From NCBI GenBank assembly GCA_015654475.1, contig JAATGV010000005.1, forward strand, positions 1 through 64,000: a stretch of DNA of 64,000 nt. Direction: 5' to 3'. Source of the DNA: Actinomycetales bacterium (GTDB lineage Bacteria > Actinomycetota > Actinomycetes > Actinomycetales > Microbacteriaceae). The translations under genes were made by a program, and so were the position numbers. The notes under the pieces are model-generated. The model made no database searches and had not been told where the DNA came from. It was given only the letters and a program-made list of their open reading frames with translations. Below, in pieces: positions 15,502 to 23,895 of the stretch (its first letter is position 1; every line of letters begins with the position of its first letter).

Positions 15502-16662
15502 GTGCGAATCATCATTGGTTGCGACACATTCTCGCCCGATGTGAATGGGGCCGCGCGCTTCGCGGAGCGACTTGCGGCCGGGCTTGTTTCTCGAGGACAC
15601 GATGTGCACATCGTTGCCCCGGCGAGTTCGCGGCGCACGTCTGGAATCCGCCAGGAGATCATCGAGGGCGAGACGATGACGGTTCATCGATTGCCGAGCT
15701 GGCGGTGGTATCCACACGATTGGCTGCGTTTTGTGGTGCCGTGGACGATTCGCGCTCGGTCGCGCCGCATTCTTGACTCGGTCAAACCAGATGTCATCCA
15801 CATCCAGTCCTATATTGTGGTCGGTCGTGGTTTGGCGATTGAAGGCGCAGTGCGTGGGATTCGGGTCGTTGCGACGAATCACCTTATGCCAGAAAACGCC
15901 CTCGACTTCACGATGCTACCGAAGTCATGGATGGACTGGTTCGTGCGCGGTCAGTGGCGGGTAGCACGCAAGATTTTCGATCTGTGCTCGGCTGTGACGA
16001 CACCGACGCGTCGCGCCGCCGATTTTCTCGAACAGTATTCGGGTCTGACTGGGGTCATTCCTATTAGTTGCGGCATCGATGCGACAAGGTATGTCCCTGA
16101 TCTGACTCCACGCGCCGAGAAGCGAATTCTGTTCGTTGGTCGGATAACCACAGAAAAGCATCTGGATGTGCTTCTGCGTGCATTCGCTGGGCTTGATCCA
16201 TCGATTGCTGCCACCCTCGACATCGTGGGTGGTGGCGACCAAAGGGCGCACAATGAGCAGCTTGCGCGAAACTTGGGTATCACAGACCGAGTCACGTTTC
16301 GCGGCGTTGTCTCTGACGACGACCTGCGACATTTCTATACGGCCGCATCGGTGTTTGCGATTCCCTCTATCGCAGAATTGCAGAGTATCGCGACGATGGA
16401 AGCGATGGCCTCCGGCCTGCCTATCGTCGCCGCAAACGCGATGGCCTTGCCGCATCTTGTCAATGATGGGGTAAATGGCTATCTCTTCGAGCCGGGCAAC
16501 GTCGACGACTTGCGTGCCAAACTGACCACAGTTCTGACGGCCGATCCCGCTGAGCGAAAGCGTATGCAACAGGCATCGCTCGATGGCATCGTTGTGCACG
16601 ACATCAACCGCACACTTGACACTTTCGAACGCCTGTACCGCGGCGAAGCCGTCGCTCCGTAA
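15502..16662 (+). CDS. GT4-family glycosyltransferase (glycolipid mannosyl/glucosyltransferase-like)
   Basis: This 386-residue GT-B enzyme has an N-terminal Rossmann lobe with GCDTFSPDVNGAARFAERLA, in which the Gly-rich acceptor loop is typical of family 4. The C-terminal nucleotide-sugar lobe contains ILFVGRITTEKHLDVLL, the conserved Glu-x7-Glu motif in IAELQSIATMEAMASGLP, and IVAANAMALPHLV. The pattern resembles retaining transferases that add glucose or mannose to diacylglycerol or phosphatidylinositol in actinobacteria. Donor and acceptor are not determinable. The start is GTG with AGAAAGG upstream. The next gene, another GT4, begins 36 bp downstream, suggesting an operon for a shared glycan or glycolipid. 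Confidence 0.88.
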   Translation: MRIIIGCDTFSPDVNGAARFAERLAAGLVSRGHDVHIVAPASSRRTSGIRQEIIEGETMTVHRLPSWRWYPHDWLRFVVPWTIRARSRRILDSVKPDVIHIQSYIVVGRGLAIEGAVRGIRVVATNHLMPENALDFTMLPKSWMDWFVRGQWRVARKIFDLCSAVTTPTRRAADFLEQYSGLTGVIPISCGIDATRYVPDLTPRAEKRILFVGRITTEKHLDVLLRAFAGLDPSIAATLDIVGGGDQRAHNEQLARNLGITDRVTFRGVVSDDDLRHFYTAASVFAIPSIAELQSIATMEAMASGLPIVAANAMALPHLVNDGVNGYLFEPGNVDDLRAKLTTVLTADPAERKRMQQASLDGIVVHDINRTLDTFERLYRGEAVAP

Positions 16663-16698
16663 TTGGCCCGAGGCAGTGCAGCCGACCAGAGGTGAGGG

Positions 16699-17784
16699 AT
16701 GAAACTCGTTTTTGATGCACGGTACATTCGCCCCGAAGCGCCGGACGGTATCGGGCGTTACACGAAACAGCTTGCGTGGGCGGTGGCCGAGACTGTTCCT
16801 GATGCGTGGTCGCTGAGTTTTCTCATCCATGACGAGGCCCAGCGTGCCGAATTGCCCCCAGGGGCGAATACGGTGCTGTTCTCGGCACCTGCCTCGTGGC
16901 ACGAGCCCTTTGCCGCCCGAGCGCTCAATCGCCTGCATCCACAGGTCGTCTTTTCTCCTATGCAGACCTTGGGTACGGTTGGCCGGCGGTTTCACGCGAT
17001 ACTTACCTTGCACGACCTGATCTACTATCGACATCGCACTCCCCCGCGAGACCTGCCGCAGCTGATCCGCTTGGGGTGGCGTCTTTTTTATGCGACATAC
17101 GTGCCACAACGCCTTACGCTCAACAACGCCGACGTCGTATGCACGGTATCTCAGACCAGCAAGCGTGAGATTCTGGCCGTCCGGTTGACGAAGCGGCCGA
17201 TGGTGGTCGTGCCGAACGCGCCTGCCGCCTTGCCGGTGGATGCTGTGCGTCCCGGCCACGGGGACGTGGTCAACCTGGTCTATATGGGCTCGTTTATGGG
17301 ATACAAGGATGTGGAGACATTGGTTCGGGCCGCCGGGGAGCTTGGTTCTGGGTACCGACTGCACTTGTTGTCGCGTATCAGCAAGCAGCGCAAGCGGGAG
17401 CTGTCGGCGTTGGGCGCGGCGGCTGAGCTGGTCTTTCACGATGGGGTTTCGGATGCCGAATATGCGCGCCTGCTTTCGGACCGCGCGATCCTTGTGACGG
17501 CGAGCCTGGACGAAGGATATGGTTTGCCGATTGCTGAGGCGCTCGCGGCTGGGGTTCCAGCTGTCGTCACCGACCTGGAGATTTTCCATGAGGTCGCAGG
17601 CGATGGCGCCCGGTATTTTTCTGCCGGCGACGCTCGCGGCGCTGCCGAGCAGGTGCGTGCGCTGAGAGATGCCGACGCATGGGAAGCGTGTGTTGCGGCC
17701 GGGCGCGCTCATATTGCGCGGTTCTCGTGGGCCGCGTCTGCCGCTGAGCTGTGGCGTGCGGTCGAGGCGCTCGTCACCGACTGA
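16699..17784 (+). CDS. GT4-family glycosyltransferase
   Basis: This 361-residue GT-B transferase has the N-terminal segment MKLVFDARYIRPEAPDGIGRY, whose DARYI...GIGRY acceptor loop is common in GT4 mannosyltransferases. It continues with HDLIYYRH, TVSQTSKREI, then the donor lobe with LVYMGSFMGYKDVETLV, the Glu-x7-Glu motif within LDEGYGLPIAEALAAG, and VVTDLEIFHEVAGDGA. The ribosome-binding site is GAGG/GAGGG just before the ATG. It follows another GT4 gene on the same strand, and both probably act on the same product. Acceptor and donor are unknown. Confidence 0.88.
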   Translation: MKLVFDARYIRPEAPDGIGRYTKQLAWAVAETVPDAWSLSFLIHDEAQRAELPPGANTVLFSAPASWHEPFAARALNRLHPQVVFSPMQTLGTVGRRFHAILTLHDLIYYRHRTPPRDLPQLIRLGWRLFYATYVPQRLTLNNADVVCTVSQTSKREILAVRLTKRPMVVVPNAPAALPVDAVRPGHGDVVNLVYMGSFMGYKDVETLVRAAGELGSGYRLHLLSRISKQRKRELSALGAAAELVFHDGVSDAEYARLLSDRAILVTASLDEGYGLPIAEALAAGVPAVVTDLEIFHEVAGDGARYFSAGDARGAAEQVRALRDADAWEACVAAGRAHIARFSWAASAAELWRAVEALVTD

Positions 17785-17905
17785 TCCAAGCGGTCGTACA
17801 TTGGCGAAAGGGTGCCGAATGTCAGCCACCGCTTGGTTATGGTCTGGCGCGGGAATGCGTCTGCGCGAGGTCGTCAGTCCTCGGACGGTCCGCCAACCTT
17901 CAGCT

Positions 17906-18691
17906 TCAGGGAGTTGTCGGCGGCTGAGTGGGTGGAGTGGCCGGCGGTTCGGGATCCGTTGGTGGAGTGGTCGGCGGCGCGGGTGGTGCTGGGGGCGAGG
18001 GTGGTGCTGGCGGGGTTGGTGAACCTGGTGGAATGGGTGACGTAGGCGGGGCTGCGTATGTCGGCCTTGGCGGGTAAGGCGACTGCGGAGCAGGCGGATA
18101 GGTGGGCTGCTGCGGTGGAACATATTGTTGCGGGTCTGCTGGGTACCCGTATGGCTGCTGGGGATAGCCCTGGAGATACCCTGGCGGCGGATAGGCGGCA
18201 ACCCTCGGCATCGGTGAACCGGGGAAGAATGGGCCCGAGCGTGCCTGCGGGATAAATGGATGCGTATTGGCGCCGAATCCGATGACCCAGATCCATATGG
18301 TGTTGAGCAACGCGCCGAAGACATGCCATCCTGTGGAGTTGCGCCCAGTGGCCTTATTGAGGTTTATCACGACAAAGACCAGTACGACGACATATGCCAC
18401 GCTTCCAACAAACGAAAGAAAATCGCCGATGTAGGGAATGAGCGAAAGCGAGCCGGAGAGCGTGAGCAGCGACCATGCTCCGTGTTGCCCGCCCAATTCA
18501 AAAAGCAACCAAAGATTCCAGAATGGTACCCATGCGGCACCCGGGGTCGGCAGTCCAGCGCGCCGAAACAGGCGCTGCAGGGCGAGCGCAGAGACGACGT
18601 AGGCGGCGACAATGAACAGGGCAAGGAAAATCACTACCATGATGGCAAAGATCGCAATCAAGCTATGCCATGTCGAGAGATTCGAGTACAT
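17906..18691 (-). CDS. DUF5684-like membrane protein with long proline-rich tail
   Basis: This 261-residue protein has four predicted transmembrane segments in residues 10-130 (for example LIAIFAIMVVIFLALFIVAA and AYVVVLVFVVINL). The pattern, AGLPTPGAAWVPFWNLWLL followed by LIPYIGDF, is characteristic of small DUF5684-type membrane proteins. Residues 145-261 are a soluble tail very rich in Pro, Gln and Tyr (YLQGYPQQPYGYP, then repeated PPAPP and TPP units). The tail suggests protein-protein contact or passage through peptidoglycan, not catalysis. The compositional match with the tail of the TM2 protein 3 kb away is striking. No ribosome-binding site is obvious at the ATG. Confidence 0.75.
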   Translation of the reverse strand: MYSNLSTWHSLIAIFAIMVVIFLALFIVAAYVVSALALQRLFRRAGLPTPGAAWVPFWNLWLLFELGGQHGAWSLLTLSGSLSLIPYIGDFLSFVGSVAYVVVLVFVVINLNKATGRNSTGWHVFGALLNTIWIWVIGFGANTHPFIPQARSGPFFPGSPMPRVAAYPPPGYLQGYPQQPYGYPADPQQYVPPQQPTYPPAPQSPYPPRPTYAAPPTSPIPPGSPTPPAPPSPPAPPAPPTTPPTDPEPPATPPTQPPTTP

Positions 18692-18784
18692 CGTGGATGG
18701 GATCCGTTCTATCTGCTTCGAGGCGCCCAGTGAAGGTCGAGCGGTGATTTGTCGGGCGACCGCCTATGTGCTGCTGAAATCAGT

Positions 18785-19645
18785 CTAATTGTCGTCGGCT
18801 TCGGCGGTCACAAAATCGATGAGGTGCTCGACCTTTCCAAGAAGCGCCGGTTCGAGGTCGGTGTATCCGCGCACTGTGCCAAGGATGCGCTTCCATGCCC
18901 GCGCAATGTCTGCCTGGTCGGCATGGGGCAGGCCGAGCGCTTCGCAGATGCCGTGCTTCCATTCGACGTCTCGTGGGATATCCGGCCACGAGTCGAGTCC
19001 GACTCGCGCAGGCTTGATGGCTTGCCAGATATCGACATATGGATGCCCGACGATCAGCAGGTGGGCGGCATGCGGCCCAGAGGAAATCCCGTTGACGATT
19101 GCGGTCTCTTTCGACCCGGCAACCAGATGGTCGACGAGCACGCCGATGCGGCGACCGGGGCCGGGTGGGTGGGCATCCAACTCGTCTTTCAGGTGATCGA
19201 CACCTTCGAGGTATTCGACGACGACGCCTTCGGCGCGCAGGTCGTCGCCCCACACTCGTTCGATCAGCTCGGCGTCGTGCCTGCCCTCGACGAAGATCCG
19301 GCTTTGCCGGGCGATGCGCGCCTTAGCATCGGCGATGGCAAACGACCCCGATGCGGTCACTTTGCGCGATGGGGATGATGAGGTGGATGGCCGGATCAGG
19401 TTGGTTGGATCGCCGTCGATCAGAAACCCGGGCCCGAGAGGGAAACGCCGCACTCGCCCCTTGCCGTCTTCGAGGGCGACGGATTGCCTGTCGATCTCGA
19501 CGATCGATCCGCACCATGCGCTTGCCCCGTCTTCGACAACGAGCCCGAGTCGCGCTTCGACGATTTGTGCACGCGGGCGGCCTGCAGAGCGCCAGTCGCC
19601 GGCAAGCACATCTTCGGAGTAATCCCCTCGGCTGAATTCGGTCAT
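18785..19645 (-). CDS. DUF3097 family protein
   Basis: This 286-residue protein matches the actinobacterial DUF3097 family. A short N-terminal beta-rich domain with LVVEDGASAWCGSIVEIDR and FPLGPGFLIDG is followed by a TOPRIM-like core: IFVEGRHDAELIERVWGDDL, which could supply the acidic metal-binding Glu, and IGVLVDHLVAGSKE with its Asp. LIVGHPYVDIWQAI follows. A nucleic-acid role is suggested by the TOPRIM-like pattern but is not established. The start at 19645 is chosen because TATGCT lies six bases upstream (leaderless); the longer frame from 19825 would run through the dnaK operator. It is divergent from dnaK. Confidence 0.85.
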   Translation of the reverse strand: MTEFSRGDYSEDVLAGDWRSAGRPRAQIVEARLGLVVEDGASAWCGSIVEIDRQSVALEDGKGRVRRFPLGPGFLIDGDPTNLIRPSTSSSPSRKVTASGSFAIADAKARIARQSRIFVEGRHDAELIERVWGDDLRAEGVVVEYLEGVDHLKDELDAHPPGPGRRIGVLVDHLVAGSKETAIVNGISSGPHAAHLLIVGHPYVDIWQAIKPARVGLDSWPDIPRDVEWKHGICEALGLPHADQADIARAWKRILGTVRGYTDLEPALLGKVEHLIDFVTAEADDN

Positions 19646-19700
19646 TAGGTGAGCATAATCAGGGTCCGCCGTACTCGGGAATACGACACGAACCCTGAGA

Positions 19701-19721
19701 GTTGAGTGTGTATGACTCAAC
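19701..19721. promoter_or_regulatory. HAIR operator 1 (HspR site) upstream of dnaK
   Basis: GTTGAGT-N7-ACTCAAC matches the HspR-associated inverted repeat (CTTGAGT-N7-ACTCAAG) with perfect 7-bp arms. It lies about 60 bp upstream of a second copy and also close to the divergent DUF3097 promoter. Confidence 0.9.
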
Positions 19722-19763
19722 TTTGAGCTCAGAGAATTGACACTTCCCTGGCGGCGTGTCAAA

Positions 19764-19784
19764 GTTGAGCGTATGAGACTCAAC
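19764..19784. promoter_or_regulatory. HAIR operator 2 (HspR site) upstream of dnaK
   Basis: GTTGAGC-N7-ACTCAAC is the second HspR-associated inverted repeat, with six of seven arm positions paired. A TTGACA hexamer at 19738-19743 lies between the two sites; a matching -10 is not obvious. Confidence 0.88.
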
Positions 19785-19848
19785 AGTGGATTTCGCTGGT
19801 GAGCACACGAACTTGAGATGAACACATCGAGAAAGGATGCACCTCACC

Positions 19849-21696
19849 ATGGCACGTGCAGTAGGAATTGACCTCGGAACAACGAACTCGGTGGTTGCCG
19901 TACTAGAAGGTGGCGAGCCAACGGTTATCGCCAACGCAGAAGGCTTCCGCACGACCCCGTCGGTCGTTGCGTTTACAAAAGACGGTGAGGTGCTTGTCGG
20001 CGAAACAGCGAAGCGCCAGGCCGTCACCAACGTCGACCGGACCATCGCTTCGGTCAAGCGTCACATGGGAACCACCTGGACGACGACGGTTGATGGCAAG
20101 AAGTACACGCCGCAGGAGATCTCGGCACGCACGCTGATGAAGCTCAAGGCCGATGCAGAGACCTACCTCGGCGACAAAGTCACCGACGCCGTCATCACCG
20201 TGCCCGCCTACTTCAACGATGCTGAGCGGCAGGCAACCAAGGAGGCTGGCGAAATCGCAGGCTTCAACGTCTTGCGCATCATCAATGAGCCGACCGCCGC
20301 CGCGCTCGCCTACGGTCTCGATCGTGGAAAAGAAGACGAACTCATTCTCGTCTTCGACCTTGGTGGTGGAACGTTCGACGTGTCGCTGCTTGAGGTAGGC
20401 AAAGACGAAGACTTCTCAACAATTCAGGTGCGTGCTACGGCTGGCGACAACCGCCTCGGCGGCGACGACTGGGATCAGCGCATCGTCGACTACCTTGTCA
20501 CCAAATTCAAGGAGTCGACTGGTGTTGACGTCTCGGGCGACAAGATCGCGTTGCAGCGACTCAAAGAAGCTGCGGAGCAGGCAAAGAAGGAACTGTCGAG
20601 CAAGACGCAGGCATCTATCCAGTTGCCTTACCTCTCTCTTACCGAGAATGGCCCGGCCAACCTCGACGAGACTCTGACACGCGCGCAGTTTGAGAAGCTC
20701 ACCGCTGACCTGCTTGCTCGCACGGAGAAGCCGTTCAACGATGTGATCCGCGAGGCGGGCATCAAGGTTTCCGATATCGCGCACGTTGTGCTGGTCGGTG
20801 GCTCGACTCGTATGCCGGCTGTCACGGATGTCGTCAAGAAACTGACCGGCGGCCGCGAGCCGAACAAGGGCGTCAACCCGGATGAGGTTGTTGCCGTCGG
20901 CGCTGCGATCCAGGCCGGTGTGCTGATGGGCGAGCGCAAAGACGTTCTGTTGATCGATGTCACCCCGCTTTCCCTTGGAATCGAAACCAAGGGCGGAATC
21001 ATGACGAAGCTCATCGAGAGCAACACAGCCATCCCGACCAAGCGGAGCGAAACCTTCACCACGGCCGACGACAACCAGCCGTCTGTGTCGATTCAGGTAT
21101 TCCAAGGTGAGCGCGAGTTCACGCGTGACAACAAGCCGCTCGGTACGTTTGAGTTGACCGGAATTGCCCCGGCGCCTCGTGGTCTGCCGCAGGTCGAGGT
21201 GACTTTCGACATCGACGCCAACGGGATCGTGCACGTGTCTGCTAAAGACAAGGGCACTGGTAAAGAACAGTCGATGACCATCTCCGGCGGTTCGTCGCTT
21301 GCGAAGGAAGACATCGAGCGCATGGTGCGTGAGGCAGAGGAGCACGCAGCCGAAGACAAGGCCCGCCGCGAGGCAGCTGATGTTCGCAACAGCGCCGAAC
21401 AGCTTGCCTACAGCGTAGAAAAGCTGATCAGCGACAATGCCGAGAAGTTGCCAGAAGATGTCAAGACCGAGGTCACGGCCGACGTCGAGGCAGTCAAGAC
21501 GGCGCTTGCCGGCTCCGATGACGGCGCCATCAAGGCTTCCTTTGACAAGCTGGTGCAAAGTCAGACGAAACTCGGCGAGGCGATCTACGCGCAAGCACAG
21601 ACCGAGACGCCCGCCGACGGTGCGTCTGATCAGGCCAATGCCTCTGCGGACGACGTTGTCGACGCCGAGGTTGTCGATGAGGGCGATGGCAAGTAA
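19849..21696 (+). CDS. dnaK: Molecular chaperone DnaK (Hsp70)
   Basis: This 615-residue Hsp70 has an N-terminal ATPase domain that begins [16 protein letters not shown] and contains the phosphate loop [15 protein letters not shown] and the adenosine motif [13 protein letters not shown]. The linker [19 protein letters not shown] leads to the beta-sandwich substrate domain and a helical lid ending in an acidic Asp/Glu-rich tail. The ATG at 19849 is preferred over the in-frame ATG at 19837 because GAAAGGA abuts the latter. It heads a dnaK-grpE-dnaJ-hspR operon and is preceded by two HAIR operators, so HspR repression relieved by heat is expected. Confidence 0.98.
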   Translation: MARAVGIDLGTTNSVVAVLEGGEPTVIANAEGFRTTPSVVAFTKDGEVLVGETAKRQAVTNVDRTIASVKRHMGTTWTTTVDGKKYTPQEISARTLMKLKADAETYLGDKVTDAVITVPAYFNDAERQATKEAGEIAGFNVLRIINEPTAAALAYGLDRGKEDELILVFDLGGGTFDVSLLEVGKDEDFSTIQVRATAGDNRLGGDDWDQRIVDYLVTKFKESTGVDVSGDKIALQRLKEAAEQAKKELSSKTQASIQLPYLSLTENGPANLDETLTRAQFEKLTADLLARTEKPFNDVIREAGIKVSDIAHVVLVGGSTRMPAVTDVVKKLTGGREPNKGVNPDEVVAVGAAIQAGVLMGERKDVLLIDVTPLSLGIETKGGIMTKLIESNTAIPTKRSETFTTADDNQPSVSIQVFQGEREFTRDNKPLGTFELTGIAPAPRGLPQVEVTFDIDANGIVHVSAKDKGTGKEQSMTISGGSSLAKEDIERMVREAEEHAAEDKARREAADVRNSAEQLAYSVEKLISDNAEKLPEDVKTEVTADVEAVKTALAGSDDGAIKASFDKLVQSQTKLGEAIYAQAQTETPADGASDQANASADDVVDAEVVDEGDGK

Positions 21697-22328
21697 TGAC
21701 TGACGACACGTTTCCCAACCCAGATGTTCCCGAGGGCGCCGACGACAACGCGGCGTCCCCGGCCGGGGCCGACGATGCTCTCGAAGAGAGCCTCGAAGCG
21801 GAGGCAACGGAAGAAGGAATGCCAGCGGCCGAAGGTGCGGATACCGATACCGGTCTGAGCGATATCGATGTTGAGGCAGCTGAACTTTTTGAAGCCTCGG
21901 CGGCCGAGCAGGCGGCAAGTTACCTTGTCGACCTGCAGCGCCTGAGCGCTGAGTTCAAGAACTATCGTCGCGCAAGCGAGGAGCGCATCGAACTCGAGCG
22001 CGTTCGGGCAAAGGCGGATGCGGCAAGGCAGTTCCTCGGCGTTCTCGACGACCTCAACCTCGCCGAAAAGCACGGGGACCTTGTCGAAGGTTCGGCGTTC
22101 TCCACGATCGCCCAAAAGATGCGCAGCCTCGGTGAGAGCCTTGGTGTTGCGGTCTTTGGCGAGCAGGGCGACGCATTCGACCCCAACATCCACGACGCAG
22201 TGTTTCAGCAGCCGAATCCTGACGTCACCGTTGCAACCGTCGGCGATGTCGTCAGTGTCGGCTACACACTTGAGGGCGCGCTCGTGCGGCCGGCGAAGGT
22301 GGTCGTTTGGACGCCGCCAGAAGCGTGA
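21696..22328 (+). CDS. grpE: Nucleotide exchange factor GrpE
   Basis: This 210-residue GrpE is the ADP-release factor for DnaK. Residues 1-60 are acidic and disordered. A long helix follows with YLVDLQRLSAEFKNYRRASEERIELERVRA, then the C-terminal beta-wing, including NPNIHDAVFQQPNPDVTVATV and VLRPAKVVVW-like GALVRPAKVVVW. Its ATG overlaps the dnaK stop by one base (TAATG), giving translational coupling. It functions as a dimer bound to the DnaK ATPase domain. Confidence 0.96.
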   Translation: MTDDTFPNPDVPEGADDNAASPAGADDALEESLEAEATEEGMPAAEGADTDTGLSDIDVEAAELFEASAAEQAASYLVDLQRLSAEFKNYRRASEERIELERVRAKADAARQFLGVLDDLNLAEKHGDLVEGSAFSTIAQKMRSLGESLGVAVFGEQGDAFDPNIHDAVFQQPNPDVTVATVGDVVSVGYTLEGALVRPAKVVVWTPPEA

Positions 22329-22389
22329 GCGCGTCAGTTGGCGATAGTGCACAAGCAAGACAAGCAAATGAGAGAAAGGAGGCCCGTGG

Positions 22390-23328
22390 ATGGCAAGTCA
22401 AGATTGGCTAGACAAAGACTTTTACGCCGTGCTCGGTGTCTCTAAAGATGTCTCTGCCGACGAACTGAAAAAGAAGTACCGCAAACTCGCCCGCACAAAC
22501 CACCCGGATTCGAATCCCAACGACCCGAAGGCCGAAGAGAAATTCAAAGAGATCTCGGAGGCGTACACGGTTTTGTCGGACCCGACTCAGCGTGCTGAGT
22601 ACGACTCGGTGCGAGCCATGGGCTCCGGTGCGCGGTTCAGCCCGGGCGCTGGCGGCGGCCAAGGGTTCGAGGACCTGTTCGGTGGCATGTTCGGCGGCGC
22701 TGGCGGTCGGCAGTCGAATGTGAACGATATCTTCTCGATGTTCGGTGGTCAGCAGCAGGCGGCCCCTCGTGGTGGTCGTGACATCAAGGCGCGCACCCGA
22801 CTCACTTTCTCGCAGGCGATCAACGGCGCGACTGTTTCGTTGCGCACTGCGGAAGGTTCGACAGTTCGTACGAAGATTCCCGCAGGAGTGCATGACGGTG
22901 CCACGATACGCATTCGGGGCAAAGGCGAGCGGAGCAGAAACGGCGGACAGCCGGGAGACCTGCTCGTTACGGTCTCGGTCGAGAAGCACCCTGTTTTCGG
23001 CCGAGATGGCAACAACCTGACGGTCACTTTGCCCGTCACTTTTGCCGAGGCGGCGCTTGGTGCATCCATCGATGTGCCGACGCTCAGCGGCGACACTGTG
23101 AGGGTCAAAGTCGCTCCGGGAACCCGCTCCGGCCAGACGCTGCGTGTCAAAGGTCGTGGTGTCGTGCCGGCAAAGGGACCAGCAGGAGACCTGCTCGTCA
23201 AGGTCGAGGTCGCCGTTCCCGAACGTCTCACGGTTGAAGCGCGAGAAGCGGTTGAGAGGCTTGCCGAAGTGCTCGGTGATGATGATCCACGTGCTGACAT
23301 CCTGGCAAAGGCGAGGGTGGCGAGTTGA
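22390..23328 (+). CDS. dnaJ: DnaJ/CbpA-type Hsp40 co-chaperone without zinc finger
   Basis: This 312-residue J-protein has an N-terminal J domain (residues 8-75) with DFYAVLGVSKDVSADEL and the essential His-Pro-Asp in TNHPDSNP. A Gly/Phe-rich stretch follows (GGGQGFEDLFGGMFGG), then two beta-barrel C-terminal domains. The four CxxCxGxG zinc motifs of classical DnaJ are absent, so this is a class II (CbpA-like) protein even though it occupies the dnaJ slot in the operon. It stimulates DnaK ATPase and delivers clients. AAAGGAGG lies just upstream of the ATG. Confidence 0.95.
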   Translation: MASQDWLDKDFYAVLGVSKDVSADELKKKYRKLARTNHPDSNPNDPKAEEKFKEISEAYTVLSDPTQRAEYDSVRAMGSGARFSPGAGGGQGFEDLFGGMFGGAGGRQSNVNDIFSMFGGQQQAAPRGGRDIKARTRLTFSQAINGATVSLRTAEGSTVRTKIPAGVHDGATIRIRGKGERSRNGGQPGDLLVTVSVEKHPVFGRDGNNLTVTLPVTFAEAALGASIDVPTLSGDTVRVKVAPGTRSGQTLRVKGRGVVPAKGPAGDLLVKVEVAVPERLTVEAREAVERLAEVLGDDDPRADILAKARVAS

Positions 23329-23394
23329 CTCACTCCGTGAGACAACCGCAATAATGCTCATACCGTGAGCTGACGGCGATAAGAGAGGAAGCAG

Positions 23395-23895
23395 ATGCCA
23401 TCGATAGACGAAAATGAGCCGCTGTTCGTAATCTCTGTCGCGGCCGAACTCGCCACAATGCACCCGCAGACCTTGCGGCAATACGACCGGCTTGGCCTCG
23501 TTGTGCCTCAGCGCACACGAGGCAAGTCACGCCGCTATTCGCTACGAGACGTGGCGATGCTCCGTGAGATTCAGCGGCTTTCTGGTGAGGGCATCACGCT
23601 TGAGGGAATTCGCCGTATCGTCGCTCTCGACAACGAGGTGACAGCGTTGCGAGAGCGTGTGCGCGAACTTGAGTCTGCTCTCGCTGAAGAGATGTTGCAG
23701 CGTCCAGGGCGCCGCGTTTTCGCGGCAGGCGGTGGCGGCGAGGTTGTGTCATTCTCCGGGTTTCCACGTATGCGCCACCGCGCTGAGGTTGTTGTCTGGA
23801 GTCCATATTCTCACCGTGCCGTCATCCCGGTCAATGAGGTTGCGCGCGACGACGAAAGTGCCCTGCTTATCGACGATCCCGGCGCCGAGTCGTGA
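23395..23895 (+). CDS. hspR: HspR, MerR-family heat-shock repressor
   Basis: This 166-residue MerR-type regulator has a helix-turn-helix FVISVAAELATMHPQTLRQYDRLGLV with the HPQTLRQYDR signature of HspR, the wing QRTRGKSRRYSLRDV, and a coiled-coil helix LDNEVTALRERVREL. It closes the dnaK operon and should bind the HAIR sites upstream of dnaK and clpB, with DnaK as co-repressor in the model known from Streptomyces. The C-terminal extension of about 75 residues after the coiled coil is longer than in minimal HspR proteins. Its 3' end overlaps the convergent mannosyltransferase gene by 29 bp. Confidence 0.93.
   Translation: MPSIDENEPLFVISVAAELATMHPQTLRQYDRLGLVVPQRTRGKSRRYSLRDVAMLREIQRLSGEGITLEGIRRIVALDNEVTALRERVRELESALAEEMLQRPGRRVFAAGGGGEVVSFSGFPRMRHRAEVVVWSPYSHRAVIPVNEVARDDESALLIDDPGAES

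Noticed and set aside
15925-18324. 799-residue open frame on the minus strand across the GT4 genes
   Set aside because: It is antisense to two well-supported glycosyltransferases, is rich in Arg/His/Pro as expected of shadow frames in GC-rich DNA, and has no recognisable domain or ribosome-binding site.
20416-21918. 500-residue antisense frame opposite dnaK and grpE
   Set aside because: Long frames opposite hsp70 genes are a known codon-bias artefact; the product has low-complexity Leu/Arg/Gly composition and no family match.
22408-23481. 357-residue antisense frame opposite dnaJ
   Set aside because: The sense strand encodes a textbook J-protein; the antisense product has no motif and no initiation signal.
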